64,000 nucleotides of DNA, from assembly GCF_900156335.1 (NCBI RefSeq), contig NZ_FTMZ01000001.1, forward strand, positions 186,001 to 250,000. Direction: 5' to 3'. The DNA comes from Sphaerotilus natans (lineage in GTDB: Bacteria; Pseudomonadota; Gammaproteobacteria; Burkholderiales; Burkholderiaceae_C). The stretch's first letter is position 1, and each line of letters starts with the position of its first letter. Both the position numbers and the translations under genes were made by a program. The notes under the pieces were generated by a model. The model ran no database searches. It saw nothing but the letters and a program-made list of their open reading frames with translations, and was not told where the DNA came from. Below, one piece after another: positions 51,585-59,868 of this stretch.

Positions 51585-51611
51585 CGCATCAGTCCTGTGC
51601 GGTCATGTCGG

Positions 51612-52661
51612 TCACTTCTTCGCGGTGGCGAAGAGGTTGCGGTCGGTGGCCGGGGGCAGGAAGCTGCCGTTCCAGACCGCGTCCGGGTTGATGCGCTCCT
51701 TGGTGGCGAAGGCGTCGGCCACCTGGCTGGCCATCAGGCTCAGGCGCGGGCCGCTGACCGCGCCGAAGCCCTCGGCCCGGGCATCCGGCGTCAGCACCGA
51801 GGCCTCGAGCGCCAGCTTCAGCCGGCGCAGCTCCAAGTCGGCGTTGATGATGCCGTCGCGCGCCTTGACCAGATCCACGCCGGCCTTCGGGTCGGCGATC
51901 ACGTCCTTCACGCCCTTGGTGAAGCCGCGCAGGAAGGCCTTCACCGCCTCCGGGTTCTTCTTCAGGAAGGCCTCGCCGACGATGATCGCGTTGCCATAGA
52001 GCTTCACGCCGTGCGCGGGGTAGGGCAGCACGACCACATCCTCGGTCTTGACGCCGCGGGCCTCCAGGTTCAGCAGCGAGGTGAAGGAGAAGCCGGTGAT
52101 CGCGTCGATGTCGCCGCGCACCAGCATGGTCTCGCGCAGCGGCGGGTCCATCGCGGTCCAGGTGACGTTGCTGACGCCGTTGGCCTTGGCGAAGATCGGC
52201 CAGGCCTTGCGGCCGGCGTCGAAGACTGGCGCGCCCAGCTTCTTGCCGCTCAGGTCGGCCGGCGTCTTGATGCCCGACTTCTTCAGCGCCAGCACCGCCG
52301 CGGGCGTGTTGTTGTAGACCATCATCACCGCGACCGGCTTGTTCGGCGCGGTGGGGTTGTTGGCGTGGAACTCCATCAGCGCGGCCAGGTCGGCGAAGCC
52401 CATGTCGTAGGTGCCCGAGGCCACGCGGGTGACGGTGCCGCCCGAGCCGTTGCCGGCGTCGATCGTCACGTCGAGCTTCTCGGCCTTGAAGTGGCCCTTG
52501 GCCACCGGCGCGAGGAACAGCGCGGCCGGACCCTCGAAGCGCCAGTCGAGCTGGAACTTGACCGGGGTCTCCTGGCTGTGCGCCGGGCTGGCGAGCAGGC
52601 CCAGCGTCGAGGCAGCGGCAAGCACCATCGCGGTGCGTCGGATCGGCGAGAGAACGGACAT
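51612..52661 (-). CDS. ABC transporter substrate-binding protein (NMT1/THI5-like)
   Basis: 349 residues. A Sec signal peptide ends at PAHSQ (about residue 29). VKFQLDWRFEGPAALFLAPVAKGHF is the opening typical of NMT1/THI5-type binding proteins, followed by GSGGTVTRVASGTYDMGFADLAAL. Family members bind pyrimidine precursors of thiamine, sulfonates or nucleobases. The neighbouring deaminase and GntR regulator suggest a nucleobase-like ligand, which is inference. First gene of the importer operon, with an operator-like palindrome 17 bases ahead of its start. Confidence 0.92.
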   Translation of the reverse strand: MSVLSPIRRTAMVLAAASTLGLLASPAHSQETPVKFQLDWRFEGPAALFLAPVAKGHFKAEKLDVTIDAGNGSGGTVTRVASGTYDMGFADLAALMEFHANNPTAPNKPVAVMMVYNNTPAAVLALKKSGIKTPADLSGKKLGAPVFDAGRKAWPIFAKANGVSNVTWTAMDPPLRETMLVRGDIDAITGFSFTSLLNLEARGVKTEDVVVLPYPAHGVKLYGNAIIVGEAFLKKNPEAVKAFLRGFTKGVKDVIADPKAGVDLVKARDGIINADLELRRLKLALEASVLTPDARAEGFGAVSGPRLSLMASQVADAFATKERINPDAVWNGSFLPPATDRNLFATAKK

Positions 52662-52677
52662 CGTTGTGGGCTCCAAG

Positions 52678-52687
52678 CTGTATACAG
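52678..52687. promoter_or_regulatory. GntR-type operator CTGTATACAG (importer side)
   Basis: A perfect 10-bp palindrome between the GntR gene and the importer operon, 17 bases ahead of the binding-protein start. An identical copy lies at 53643-53652. Its position would block importer transcription. Confidence 0.65.
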
Positions 52688-52755
52688 TTTGCGGAGAACC
52701 TGGCTTGCAATATCCGTGCGCGCCTCGCAAGCCGAAAAACCGGGGCGGTCCGGGA

Positions 52756-53508
52756 TCAGGGGCCGGCGGCCGGGGCCAGCGCCGTGGCGAGATCGGCGAT
52801 GCGCGGGTGCAGGCGCAGATTGCTCTCGACCTCGGCGATGTGCGCCTCCATCAGCCGCACCGCCTCGTCGGCATCGCCGCAGGCCAGTGCGTCGACGATC
52901 TGCACATGGCCGGCCTGCGAGTGCTCGGCCGAATGCGAGGACTGGTACATCAGCGAGATCAGCGAGGAGCGCGAGAGCAGGTCGGCCAGCAGCTGCGCGA
53001 GCACTTCGTTGCCGAGCTGGCGCGCCAGGATGATGTGGAAGTCCGCCAGCAGCCGCGTGCGTCCGGGCACGTCGGTGCGCTGCACCGCCGAGGCTTCCGC
53101 GCGCAGATGTGCGCGCAGTTCCTCGACCTGTTCCGGCGTGATGTCGCGCGCGAGCTGGCGCACCATCGCTGTCTCGAGCATCAGGCGCACGCCGAAGACC
53201 TGGCGCGCCTCCTCGACGCTCGGCCGGGCGACGAAGGCGCCGCGCGCGGGCTCCAGCGTGATCAGCCGGTCGCGGCTGAGCTGCATCAGCGCCTGGCGCA
53301 CGATGGTGCGCGAGACCTTGAAGATGTCGGCGATCGGCTGCTCGGCGAGCTTGGTGCCCGGCATCAGGCGGCGCTCGACGATCGCCGCGGTGATCGCCTC
53401 GGCGATGCGCCGGGTCATGGTGGCGCCGGGATCGGCGCTGTCGCCCTCGGTCGGGGGGCTGGCATCGGCCTGCAGGGCCTTGGGCATCAGGGAGCTGGCA
53501 CGACTCAT
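52756..53508 (-). CDS. GntR-family regulator (FCD/FadR subfamily)
   Basis: 250 residues from ATG 53506-53508. The N-terminal winged helix has RIAEAITAAIVERRLMPGTK, LAEQPIADIFKVSRTIVRQALMQL and LITLEPARGAFVARPS. The helical FCD effector domain has the metal-binding Asp/His residues in LADFHIILARQLGN, HSQAGHVQIVDAL and LMEAHIAEVE. It sits between two identical CTGTATACAG palindromes, one before the importer operon and one before its own start. Probably a ligand-released repressor of the importer and of itself. Confidence 0.94.
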   Translation of the reverse strand: MSRASSLMPKALQADASPPTEGDSADPGATMTRRIAEAITAAIVERRLMPGTKLAEQPIADIFKVSRTIVRQALMQLSRDRLITLEPARGAFVARPSVEEARQVFGVRLMLETAMVRQLARDITPEQVEELRAHLRAEASAVQRTDVPGRTRLLADFHIILARQLGNEVLAQLLADLLSRSSLISLMYQSSHSAEHSQAGHVQIVDALACGDADEAVRLMEAHIAEVESNLRLHPRIADLATALAPAAGP

Positions 53509-53642
53509 GAACGACTCATGATGAAAAAATCGGTTCCGAACGATCCACCGGAACATGCCGGTGACCTACGCAATACGGAGGCCAGTCTGTCGCAGCACTT
53601 CACGACCCGGTTTTCAGGAACTCCCGAAAACTGTGCATTCGA

Positions 53643-53652
53643 CTGTATACAG
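53643..53652. promoter_or_regulatory. GntR-type operator CTGTATACAG (GntR/Na-Pi side)
   Basis: The second copy of the palindrome at 52678-52687. It lies 135 bases ahead of the GntR start and 84 bases ahead of the divergent Na/Pi cotransporter start, so it could control either or both. Confidence 0.6.
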
Positions 53653-53735
53653 TTGGTGCATGTGCACGCCATCGGCGCATTCCCGAGGCCTGGAACATCG
53701 GGCGCGGTGGCCGGGCTGGCTCCGAAGGGGGGATC

Positions 53736-55403
53736 ATGCTGCATCTGCTGAACCTGTTCGCTGCGATCGCGCTGCTGATCTGGGCCACCCAGCTGGTGCG
53801 CACCGGCGTGCTGCGCCTGTTCGGCGAGAGCCTGCGCCGCATGCTGGCCGCCAGCATGGGCGCCTGGCCCAAGGCGATGCTTTCCGGCATGGTGGTGACC
53901 TGCATCGTGCAGTCGAGCACCGCGACCTCGCTGATCGTGTCGTCCTTCGTCGGCAAGGGGCTGGTGGCCACCGCGCCGGCGCTGGTGGTGATGCTCGGCG
54001 CCGACATCGGCACCAGCGTGATGGCGCTGGTCTATTCCTTCGATCTGTCGTGGCTGTCGCCGCTGCTGATCTTCGTCGGCGTGGTCGCGCACCTCTCGCG
54101 CGAGAAGAGCAGCACCGGCCAGCTCGGCCAGATCGGCATCGGCCTGGGGCTGATCACGCTGGCGCTGCAGCTCATCGTCGAGAGCACCCGGCCGCTGGTG
54201 GAGGCGCCGCTGGTGCGCACGCTGCTGGTGTCGATCCCCAATGATCTGGGCATCGAGCTGGCGGTGGGCGCAGTGCTGGCGATCCTGTCGTATTCCAGCC
54301 TGGCGGTGGTGCTGCTGGTGGCGACGCTGGCCGATCAGGGGCTGGTGCCGGTGCCGACCGCGCTCGGGCTGGTGCTGGGTGCCAATCTGGGCCGGGCGCT
54401 GGTGGCGGTGCTGTCGGTGCTGCGCTCGGACGTGGCGACGCGGCGCCTGCCGATGGGCACGCTGGTGTTCAAGATCGCCGCCTGCGCGCTGGCCGCGCCC
54501 TTCATGGCGACCTTCCATGTCTGGCTGCAGGAGGGGGTGCCGCAGGTGCTGCAGCAGATCGTCGTCTTCAACCTGATCTTCAACGCGGCGCAGGCGCTGC
54601 TGTTCGTGCCGGTGGTGAAGCCGCTGGCGCAGGCGCTCGAGCGCTGGATGGCGCCGCCGCCGCAGATCGACGAGCGCACGCCGCGCCACCTCGATCGGCT
54701 GGCGCTGGACACGCCGTCGCTGGCGCTGAGCTGCGCCGCGCGCGAGGCGCTGCGCCAGGCCGACGCGGTCGAGACGATGCTGCGCGGCATCGTGCCGGTC
54801 ATCCGCGGCAACGACCTCGGCGAGGCCGAGCGGCTGCGCAAGATGGACGACGTGGTCGATGCGCTCTACAGCGCCATCAAGCTCTACCTGACGCAGATCT
54901 CGCGCCAGCCGCTGTCCGAGCGCGAGAGCCAGCGCTGGACCGAGATCGTCTCGTTCACCATCAACATGGAGCAGATCGGCGACATCATCGAGCGGGTGCT
55001 GCAGGACGTGGAGGACAAGAAGATCCGCAAGCAGCGCCGCTTCTCCGAGGCCGGCATGGCCGAGATCATCCATCTGCACGAGCGGCTGATGGCCAATCTG
55101 CGCCTGGGCATGAGCGTGTTCCTCGACGGTCATCCGCGCGATGCACAGCGCCTGCTCGAGGAGAAGGCGCGATTCCGCGAGCTCGAGCATGCCTATGCCG
55201 GCAAGCACCTCGACCGGCTGAAGGAGAACACGGCCGACAGCATCGAGACCAGCTCGCTGCACCTGGACCTGATCAGCGACCTGAAGCGCATCAACTCGCA
55301 CATCTGCTCGATCGCCTACCCGATCCTGGAGCCGGCCGGCGCGCTGGCCAAGACCCGGCTGCGGCCGTCGCGGATGGCGGGGCTGGATGATATTCGGGGG
55401 TGA
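53736..55403 (+). CDS. Na/Pi cotransporter family protein with PhoU-like domain
   Basis: 555 residues. Two inverted Na/Pi cotransporter repeats: the first with VQSSTATSLIVSSFVGKGL, the second with SYSSLAVVLLVATLADQGL, in about eight membrane helices over residues 1-310. The C-terminal 230 residues form a PhoU-like helical domain (MLRGIVPVIRGNDLGEAERL; SFTINMEQIGDIIERVLQDV). It probably moves phosphate with sodium. It shares its upstream region with the GntR regulator. Confidence 0.93.
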   Translation: MLHLLNLFAAIALLIWATQLVRTGVLRLFGESLRRMLAASMGAWPKAMLSGMVVTCIVQSSTATSLIVSSFVGKGLVATAPALVVMLGADIGTSVMALVYSFDLSWLSPLLIFVGVVAHLSREKSSTGQLGQIGIGLGLITLALQLIVESTRPLVEAPLVRTLLVSIPNDLGIELAVGAVLAILSYSSLAVVLLVATLADQGLVPVPTALGLVLGANLGRALVAVLSVLRSDVATRRLPMGTLVFKIAACALAAPFMATFHVWLQEGVPQVLQQIVVFNLIFNAAQALLFVPVVKPLAQALERWMAPPPQIDERTPRHLDRLALDTPSLALSCAAREALRQADAVETMLRGIVPVIRGNDLGEAERLRKMDDVVDALYSAIKLYLTQISRQPLSERESQRWTEIVSFTINMEQIGDIIERVLQDVEDKKIRKQRRFSEAGMAEIIHLHERLMANLRLGMSVFLDGHPRDAQRLLEEKARFRELEHAYAGKHLDRLKENTADSIETSSLHLDLISDLKRINSHICSIAYPILEPAGALAKTRLRPSRMAGLDDIRG

Positions 55404-55499
55404 TCGCGGCGTGCCGGTGCGGCCGCAGGCAGGCAGCCACGAGGTGCCGCAGTGACGGTGGGGTGTGGGCCCTCGCCTTCGCGAGGGTGCCGGCGGGTG

Positions 55500-56969
55500 T
55501 CAGCCCGGCGTGTCGCTGCCTGCCACCAGCACCCGCGCCAACCGATCATGCCGCTCCACCAGCGGCCCCAGATCCACCGTCGTCAACTCCCCCTCACGCA
55601 CCAGCACCCGCCCCCCGACGATGTTCCACGCCACCGACGGGCTCGCGCACAGCAGCAGCGCCGCCAGCGGGTCATGCACCGCGCCGCCGGCCATCGCCAG
55701 ACCGCCCGTGGGCCACAGCACCAGATCGGCCGCCATCCCCACCGACAGGTGCCCGATGTCGTCGCGCCCGAGCACCTTCGCGCCGCCCCGCGTGGCGATC
55801 TCCAGTGCATCGCGCGCCGTCATCTCCGCCGGCCCGAGGTCGCAGCCGTAGCGCAGCACGCCGCCCGCGTCCCTCTCCGGCGGCTGCATCGCCCGCCCGA
55901 CCCGCGCCAGCAGCAGCGCCTGACGCGCCTCGTTCAACAAGTGCGCCGCGTCGTTGCTCGCGCTGCCGTCCACGCCGAGGCCGACCGGCACGCCCGCGTC
56001 CAGCATCCGCCGGATCGGCGCGATCCCTGAGGCCAGCCGCATGTTGCTGCATGGGCAGTGCGCGACCCCCGTGCCGGTCGCGGCAAAGCGCGCCAGGCCG
56101 TGCGCGTCGAGCTTGACGCAGTGCGCGTGCCACACGTCCTCGCCCAGCCAGCCCACGCTCTCGGCGTATTCCGTGGGCGTCATGCCGAACTTGAACTGGC
56201 TGTAGGCGAGGTCGTGGTCGTTCTCGGCCAGGTGGGTGTGCATCCGCGCGCCGAGGCTGCGGGCCAGCGCCGCCGAGTCGCGCATCAGCTCCCGGCTGAC
56301 CGAGAACGGCGAACACGGCGCCGCCACCACGCGCAGCCGGCTGTAGCGGCCGTTGTCGTTGTAGGTCTCGATCAGCCGCTGCGTGTCGGCCAGGATCGCG
56401 TCCTCTCGCTCGACGAGGTGGTCCGGCGGCAAGCCGCCCGCCGACTCGCCCACGCTCATGCTGCCCCGCGCGGCGTGAAAGCGCATGCCGACCTGCTGCG
56501 CCGCCTCGATCTGGTGGTCGAGCGTGACGCCGTTCGGGTAGATGTAGAGGTGGTCCGAACTCGTCGTGCAGCCCGACAGCAGCAGCTCGGCCATCGCGAC
56601 CTGCGTCGAGACCTGCACCATCTCCGGCGTCAGCCCGGCCCAGATCGGGTAGAGCGTCTTCAGCCAGCCGAACAGCTCGGCGTTCTGCGCGGCGGGCACG
56701 GCGCGGGTCAGCGACTGGTACATGTGGTGGTGCGTGTTCACCAGCCCCGGCGTGACGACGTGGCCGCGCGCGTCGATCACCTCGCCATGGGCGCGCACCT
56801 CGTCGAGGATCGGCGCCGGCACCTCGCCCGCCGCGTAGACCGCCGCGATCTGCTCGCCGCGGATCAGCAGGCTGGCGCCGCGCAGCTCGCGGCGGGTGTC
56901 GTCGAAGGTGGCGATCAGGTCGGCCTGATGGACCAGCAGCGGGCGGGGCAGGGCGGCGGGCGTGCTCAT
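55500..56969 (-). CDS. 8-oxoguanine deaminase-like amidohydrolase
   Basis: 489 residues from ATG 56967-56969. A metal-dependent hydrolase of the chlorohydrolase/TrzN/AtzB group: VTPGLVNTHHHMYQSLTRA gives the metal His pair, HTHLAENDHD, WHAHCVKLDAHG, AHCPCSNMRLASG and GLGVDGSASND follow. Best fit is to 8-oxoguanine deaminases, which open a route from oxidised guanine to urate. Its neighbours in the window (nucleobase-type deaminase and importer) fit that theme. Hydroxyatrazine-type hydrolase is the main alternative. It stands alone and is divergent from the PLP decarboxylase gene. Confidence 0.85.
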   Translation of the reverse strand: MSTPAALPRPLLVHQADLIATFDDTRRELRGASLLIRGEQIAAVYAAGEVPAPILDEVRAHGEVIDARGHVVTPGLVNTHHHMYQSLTRAVPAAQNAELFGWLKTLYPIWAGLTPEMVQVSTQVAMAELLLSGCTTSSDHLYIYPNGVTLDHQIEAAQQVGMRFHAARGSMSVGESAGGLPPDHLVEREDAILADTQRLIETYNDNGRYSRLRVVAAPCSPFSVSRELMRDSAALARSLGARMHTHLAENDHDLAYSQFKFGMTPTEYAESVGWLGEDVWHAHCVKLDAHGLARFAATGTGVAHCPCSNMRLASGIAPIRRMLDAGVPVGLGVDGSASNDAAHLLNEARQALLLARVGRAMQPPERDAGGVLRYGCDLGPAEMTARDALEIATRGGAKVLGRDDIGHLSVGMAADLVLWPTGGLAMAGGAVHDPLAALLLCASPSVAWNIVGGRVLVREGELTTVDLGPLVERHDRLARVLVAGSDTPG

Positions 56970-57082
56970 GGATCGATTGTCCAGCAAGCCCCGTGCCCCG
57001 CCGCGATCCTTCTTGGCGGGCCGGCTTTCCCGCTCTCATCCCGCTAATGTTTTCCCGATCCGGCAAATAACCTCGTGTCACG

Positions 57083-58642
57083 ATGACTGACACCGCCGCC
57101 TGTTCGCCGACCTCGCCGACGTCGCTGGATCCCGCCGATCCGGCGGCCTGGGAGGATTTCCGCGCCCAGGCCCACCGCATGCTCGACGACATGATCGGCC
57201 ACCTGCGCACGCTGCGCGAGCAGCCGGTCTGGCGGCCGATTCCCGAGGCGCTGCGCGCGCGCTGGCGCGAGCCGCTGCCGGCGCAGCCGGTGCCGGTGGC
57301 CGAGCTGCATCGGCGCTTCATGGCCGAGGTGCTGCCGCATGCGGTCGGCAACGCGCATCCGCGCTTCATGGGCTGGGTGCAGGGCGGCGGCACGCTTGAG
57401 GGCCTGCTGGCCGAGATGCTCGCCGCCGGGCTGAACGCCAATGTCGGCGGCCGTGACCAGATGCCGCTGGAGGTCGAGCGCCAGGTGGTGCACTGGATGC
57501 GCGAGCTGTTCGATTTTCCCGACACCGCCTCCGGCCTGCTGGTGACCGGCTCCTCGACCGCCAACCTGATCGGCGTGCTGGTGGCGCGCACCCGCGCGCT
57601 GGGCGTCGATTCGCGCCGCGACGGGCTGGGCGCGGACGGCCTGCGGCTGGTGGCCTACACCAGCGCGGCCGCCCACGGCTGCGTCGCGCAGGCGATGGCG
57701 ATCGCCGGGCTGGGCAGCGCGGCGCTGCGCCGGGTGCCGGTGGACGCCGATCACCGCATCGAGGTCGCTGCGCTGCGCCGCATGCTGGCGGCCGACCGCG
57801 CCGCCGGCCTGCAGCCCTTCCTGGTGGTGGGCACCGCCGGCACGGTCGATGTCGGCGCGATCGACGATCTGGAGGCGCTGGCCGATCTGTGCGCGGCCGA
57901 GCGGCTCTGGTTCCATGTCGACGGCGCCTTCGGTGCGCTGGCGCGGCTGTCGCCCCGGCTGGCGCCCCGCCTGGCCGGCATCGAGCGCGCCGACTCGCTG
58001 GCGCTGGACTTCCACAAGTGGGGCCAGGTGCCCTACGACGCCGGCTTCGTGCTGGTGCGCGATCAGGCCGCGCAGCTGGCGGCCTTCGCCTCGCCGGCGG
58101 CCTATCTGGCGCGCCATCCGCGCGGGCTGGCGGCCGGCTCGCCTTGGCCCTGCGACCTCGGGCCCGACCTGTCGCGGGGCTTCCGGGCGCTGAAGGTCTG
58201 GTTCACCGTCATGGCCCACGGCCGCGAGCGCCTGGGCGCGGCGATCGCCGAGAACTGCCGCCTGGCGCGCCGGCTGGCCGAGCGGGTCGAGGCCGACCCA
58301 CGGCTGGCGCTGCTCGCGCCGGTGGCGCTCAACATCGTCTGCCTGCGCTATGTCGGCGCGGCGGCGGACCCGGCCGACGGCCCGCGTCTCGACGAGGCCG
58401 CGCTCGACGCGCTCAACGCCGAGCTGGTCGCCGACCTGCACGAGAGCGGCGTGGCCGCGCCGTCCACCACCATGATCGGCGGGCGCACCGCGGTGCGCGT
58501 CGCGCTGGTCAATCACCGCACCGTCGAGGCCGACCTCGACCTGCTGCTCGAGGCCCTGCATCACTTCGGACAACTGCGCCTGCGGCAGGCGCGGGTGTCC
58601 GGCGCAGGCCTGCCGATCCTTTCCGACGAAAGCTCCCGATGA
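57083..58642 (+). CDS. Group II PLP-dependent decarboxylase
   Basis: 519 residues. VTGSSTANLIGVLVARTRAL is the cofactor phosphate region, HVDGAFGALA contains the pyridine-binding Asp280, and DFHKWGQVPYDAGFVLVR contains the PLP Lys312. HPRFMGWVQGGGTLEGLLAEML is a typical N-terminal substrate block. Relatives decarboxylate aromatic amino acids, glutamate, aspartate or diaminobutyrate; the substrate here is open. It is the first of three genes joined by 4-base overlaps, so it probably feeds an amine to the ATP-grasp enzyme encoded next. Confidence 0.92.
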   Translation: MTDTAACSPTSPTSLDPADPAAWEDFRAQAHRMLDDMIGHLRTLREQPVWRPIPEALRARWREPLPAQPVPVAELHRRFMAEVLPHAVGNAHPRFMGWVQGGGTLEGLLAEMLAAGLNANVGGRDQMPLEVERQVVHWMRELFDFPDTASGLLVTGSSTANLIGVLVARTRALGVDSRRDGLGADGLRLVAYTSAAAHGCVAQAMAIAGLGSAALRRVPVDADHRIEVAALRRMLAADRAAGLQPFLVVGTAGTVDVGAIDDLEALADLCAAERLWFHVDGAFGALARLSPRLAPRLAGIERADSLALDFHKWGQVPYDAGFVLVRDQAAQLAAFASPAAYLARHPRGLAAGSPWPCDLGPDLSRGFRALKVWFTVMAHGRERLGAAIAENCRLARRLAERVEADPRLALLAPVALNIVCLRYVGAAADPADGPRLDEAALDALNAELVADLHESGVAAPSTTMIGGRTAVRVALVNHRTVEADLDLLLEALHHFGQLRLRQARVSGAGLPILSDESSR

Positions 58643-59868
58643 CCGTGACCGCTTCCCCGATTGCCACCCGCAAGCCGCTGCTGGGTCTGGCCACGCTGAT
58701 GACCCAGGCCTTTCGCGGCACCGATCTGCGGCCGCTGGCGCAGGCGCTGATCGATCGCGCCGGCGCCGACGAGCACGATGCCGAGGCGCTGATGGACCTC
58801 TCCACTGCGCTGTTCCTGCAGGGCCTGCGCGAGGTCGGCCTGGCCACTCAGGCGCAGGCGCTGCAGGTCAGCCGCCTGTACCGGCTGGAGGCGCCGTGCC
58901 CGCCGGCCCAGGGCCGGCCGCTGCGGCTGCTGGCGCTGATGATGCCCGGCGACCTGATGACGAATGCGCCGCTGCCCTTCCTGTGCGAGGGCAGCGACAT
59001 CGAGCTGTCGATGCTCTACCTGCTGCCGGGCGAGCCGCTGCCCGAGACGCTGCCGCCGCATGATGTGGTGTGGACCGCGGTGTCGGAGTCGGCCGCGAGC
59101 CGCCCGCTGCTGTCGCGCCTGGAGGCGCAGCGCGCGCGCTGGGGGCTGCGGCAGGTCAACCGGCCGGGCGCCATCCTGCACACTTCGCGCGACGAGGCCT
59201 GGCAGATGCTGCACGATGTGCCGGGCCTGCTGATGCCGGCCACCGCGCTGCATGAGCGCGGCGTGCTGCAGGAGCTGGCCGAGGGCACGCGCCCGCTGGG
59301 CACGCTGCTGCCCGACGCCGCCTGGCCGCTGATCATCCGTCCGCTCGACTCGCATGCCGGCCACGACCTGGAGAAGGTCGACACGCCGGCCGCGCTGGCG
59401 GGCTACCTGGCGGCGACCGCCGGCGAGGCCTTCTACCTGTCGAGCTTCATCGACTACCGCGGCGCCGACGGCCAGTTCCGCAAGTGCCGGGTCGTGCTGG
59501 TCGGCGATCAGGCCTTTGCCGGCCATCTGGGCGTGTCCTCGCACTGGATGGTGCATTACCTGAACGCTGGCATGACCGACTGCCCGCTCAAGCGCCAGCA
59601 GGAGGCCGAGTTCATGACCGGCTTCGACACCGGCTTCGGCGCGCGCCATGCCGAGGCGCTGCGCCGCATCGGTGCGCGCTTCGGCCTGGACTATCTGGTG
59701 ATCGACTGCGCCGAGATGCCCGACGGCCGCCTGCTGGTCTTCGAGGTCGATCCGGGCGCGGTGGTGCACTCGATGGATCCGGAGGACATGTTTCCGTACA
59801 AGCACCCGGCGATGCGGCGTGTCCGGCAGGCCTTCCGAGCCCTGCTGGCACGGCAGGCTGGCCGATGA
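58639..59868 (+). CDS. ATP-grasp ligase (RimK-related) with helical N-terminal domain
   Basis: 409 residues; ATG overlaps the upstream stop as ATGA. Residues 1-85 are helical, TPR-like (ALMDLSTALFLQGLREVGLA). A pre-ATP-grasp domain follows (LRLLALMMPGDLMTNAPLPF). The ATP-grasp core has WPLIIRPLDSHAGHDLEKVD (Lys/Arg nucleotide grip), FYLSSFIDYRGADGQFRKCRVVLVG and the metal-binding end CAEMPDGRLLVFEVDPGAVVH. Such enzymes join a carboxylate to an amine through an acyl phosphate. It ends in another ATGA overlap with the next gene. Confidence 0.85.
   Translation: MTVTASPIATRKPLLGLATLMTQAFRGTDLRPLAQALIDRAGADEHDAEALMDLSTALFLQGLREVGLATQAQALQVSRLYRLEAPCPPAQGRPLRLLALMMPGDLMTNAPLPFLCEGSDIELSMLYLLPGEPLPETLPPHDVVWTAVSESAASRPLLSRLEAQRARWGLRQVNRPGAILHTSRDEAWQMLHDVPGLLMPATALHERGVLQELAEGTRPLGTLLPDAAWPLIIRPLDSHAGHDLEKVDTPAALAGYLAATAGEAFYLSSFIDYRGADGQFRKCRVVLVGDQAFAGHLGVSSHWMVHYLNAGMTDCPLKRQQEAEFMTGFDTGFGARHAEALRRIGARFGLDYLVIDCAEMPDGRLLVFEVDPGAVVHSMDPEDMFPYKHPAMRRVRQAFRALLARQAGR

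Noticed and set aside
55404-55499. Short gap between the Na/Pi gene and the amidohydrolase that might hold a terminator
   Set aside because: GC-rich with only imperfect pairing (GCCTTCGCGAGGGTGCCGGC region) and no T tract; not strong enough to list.
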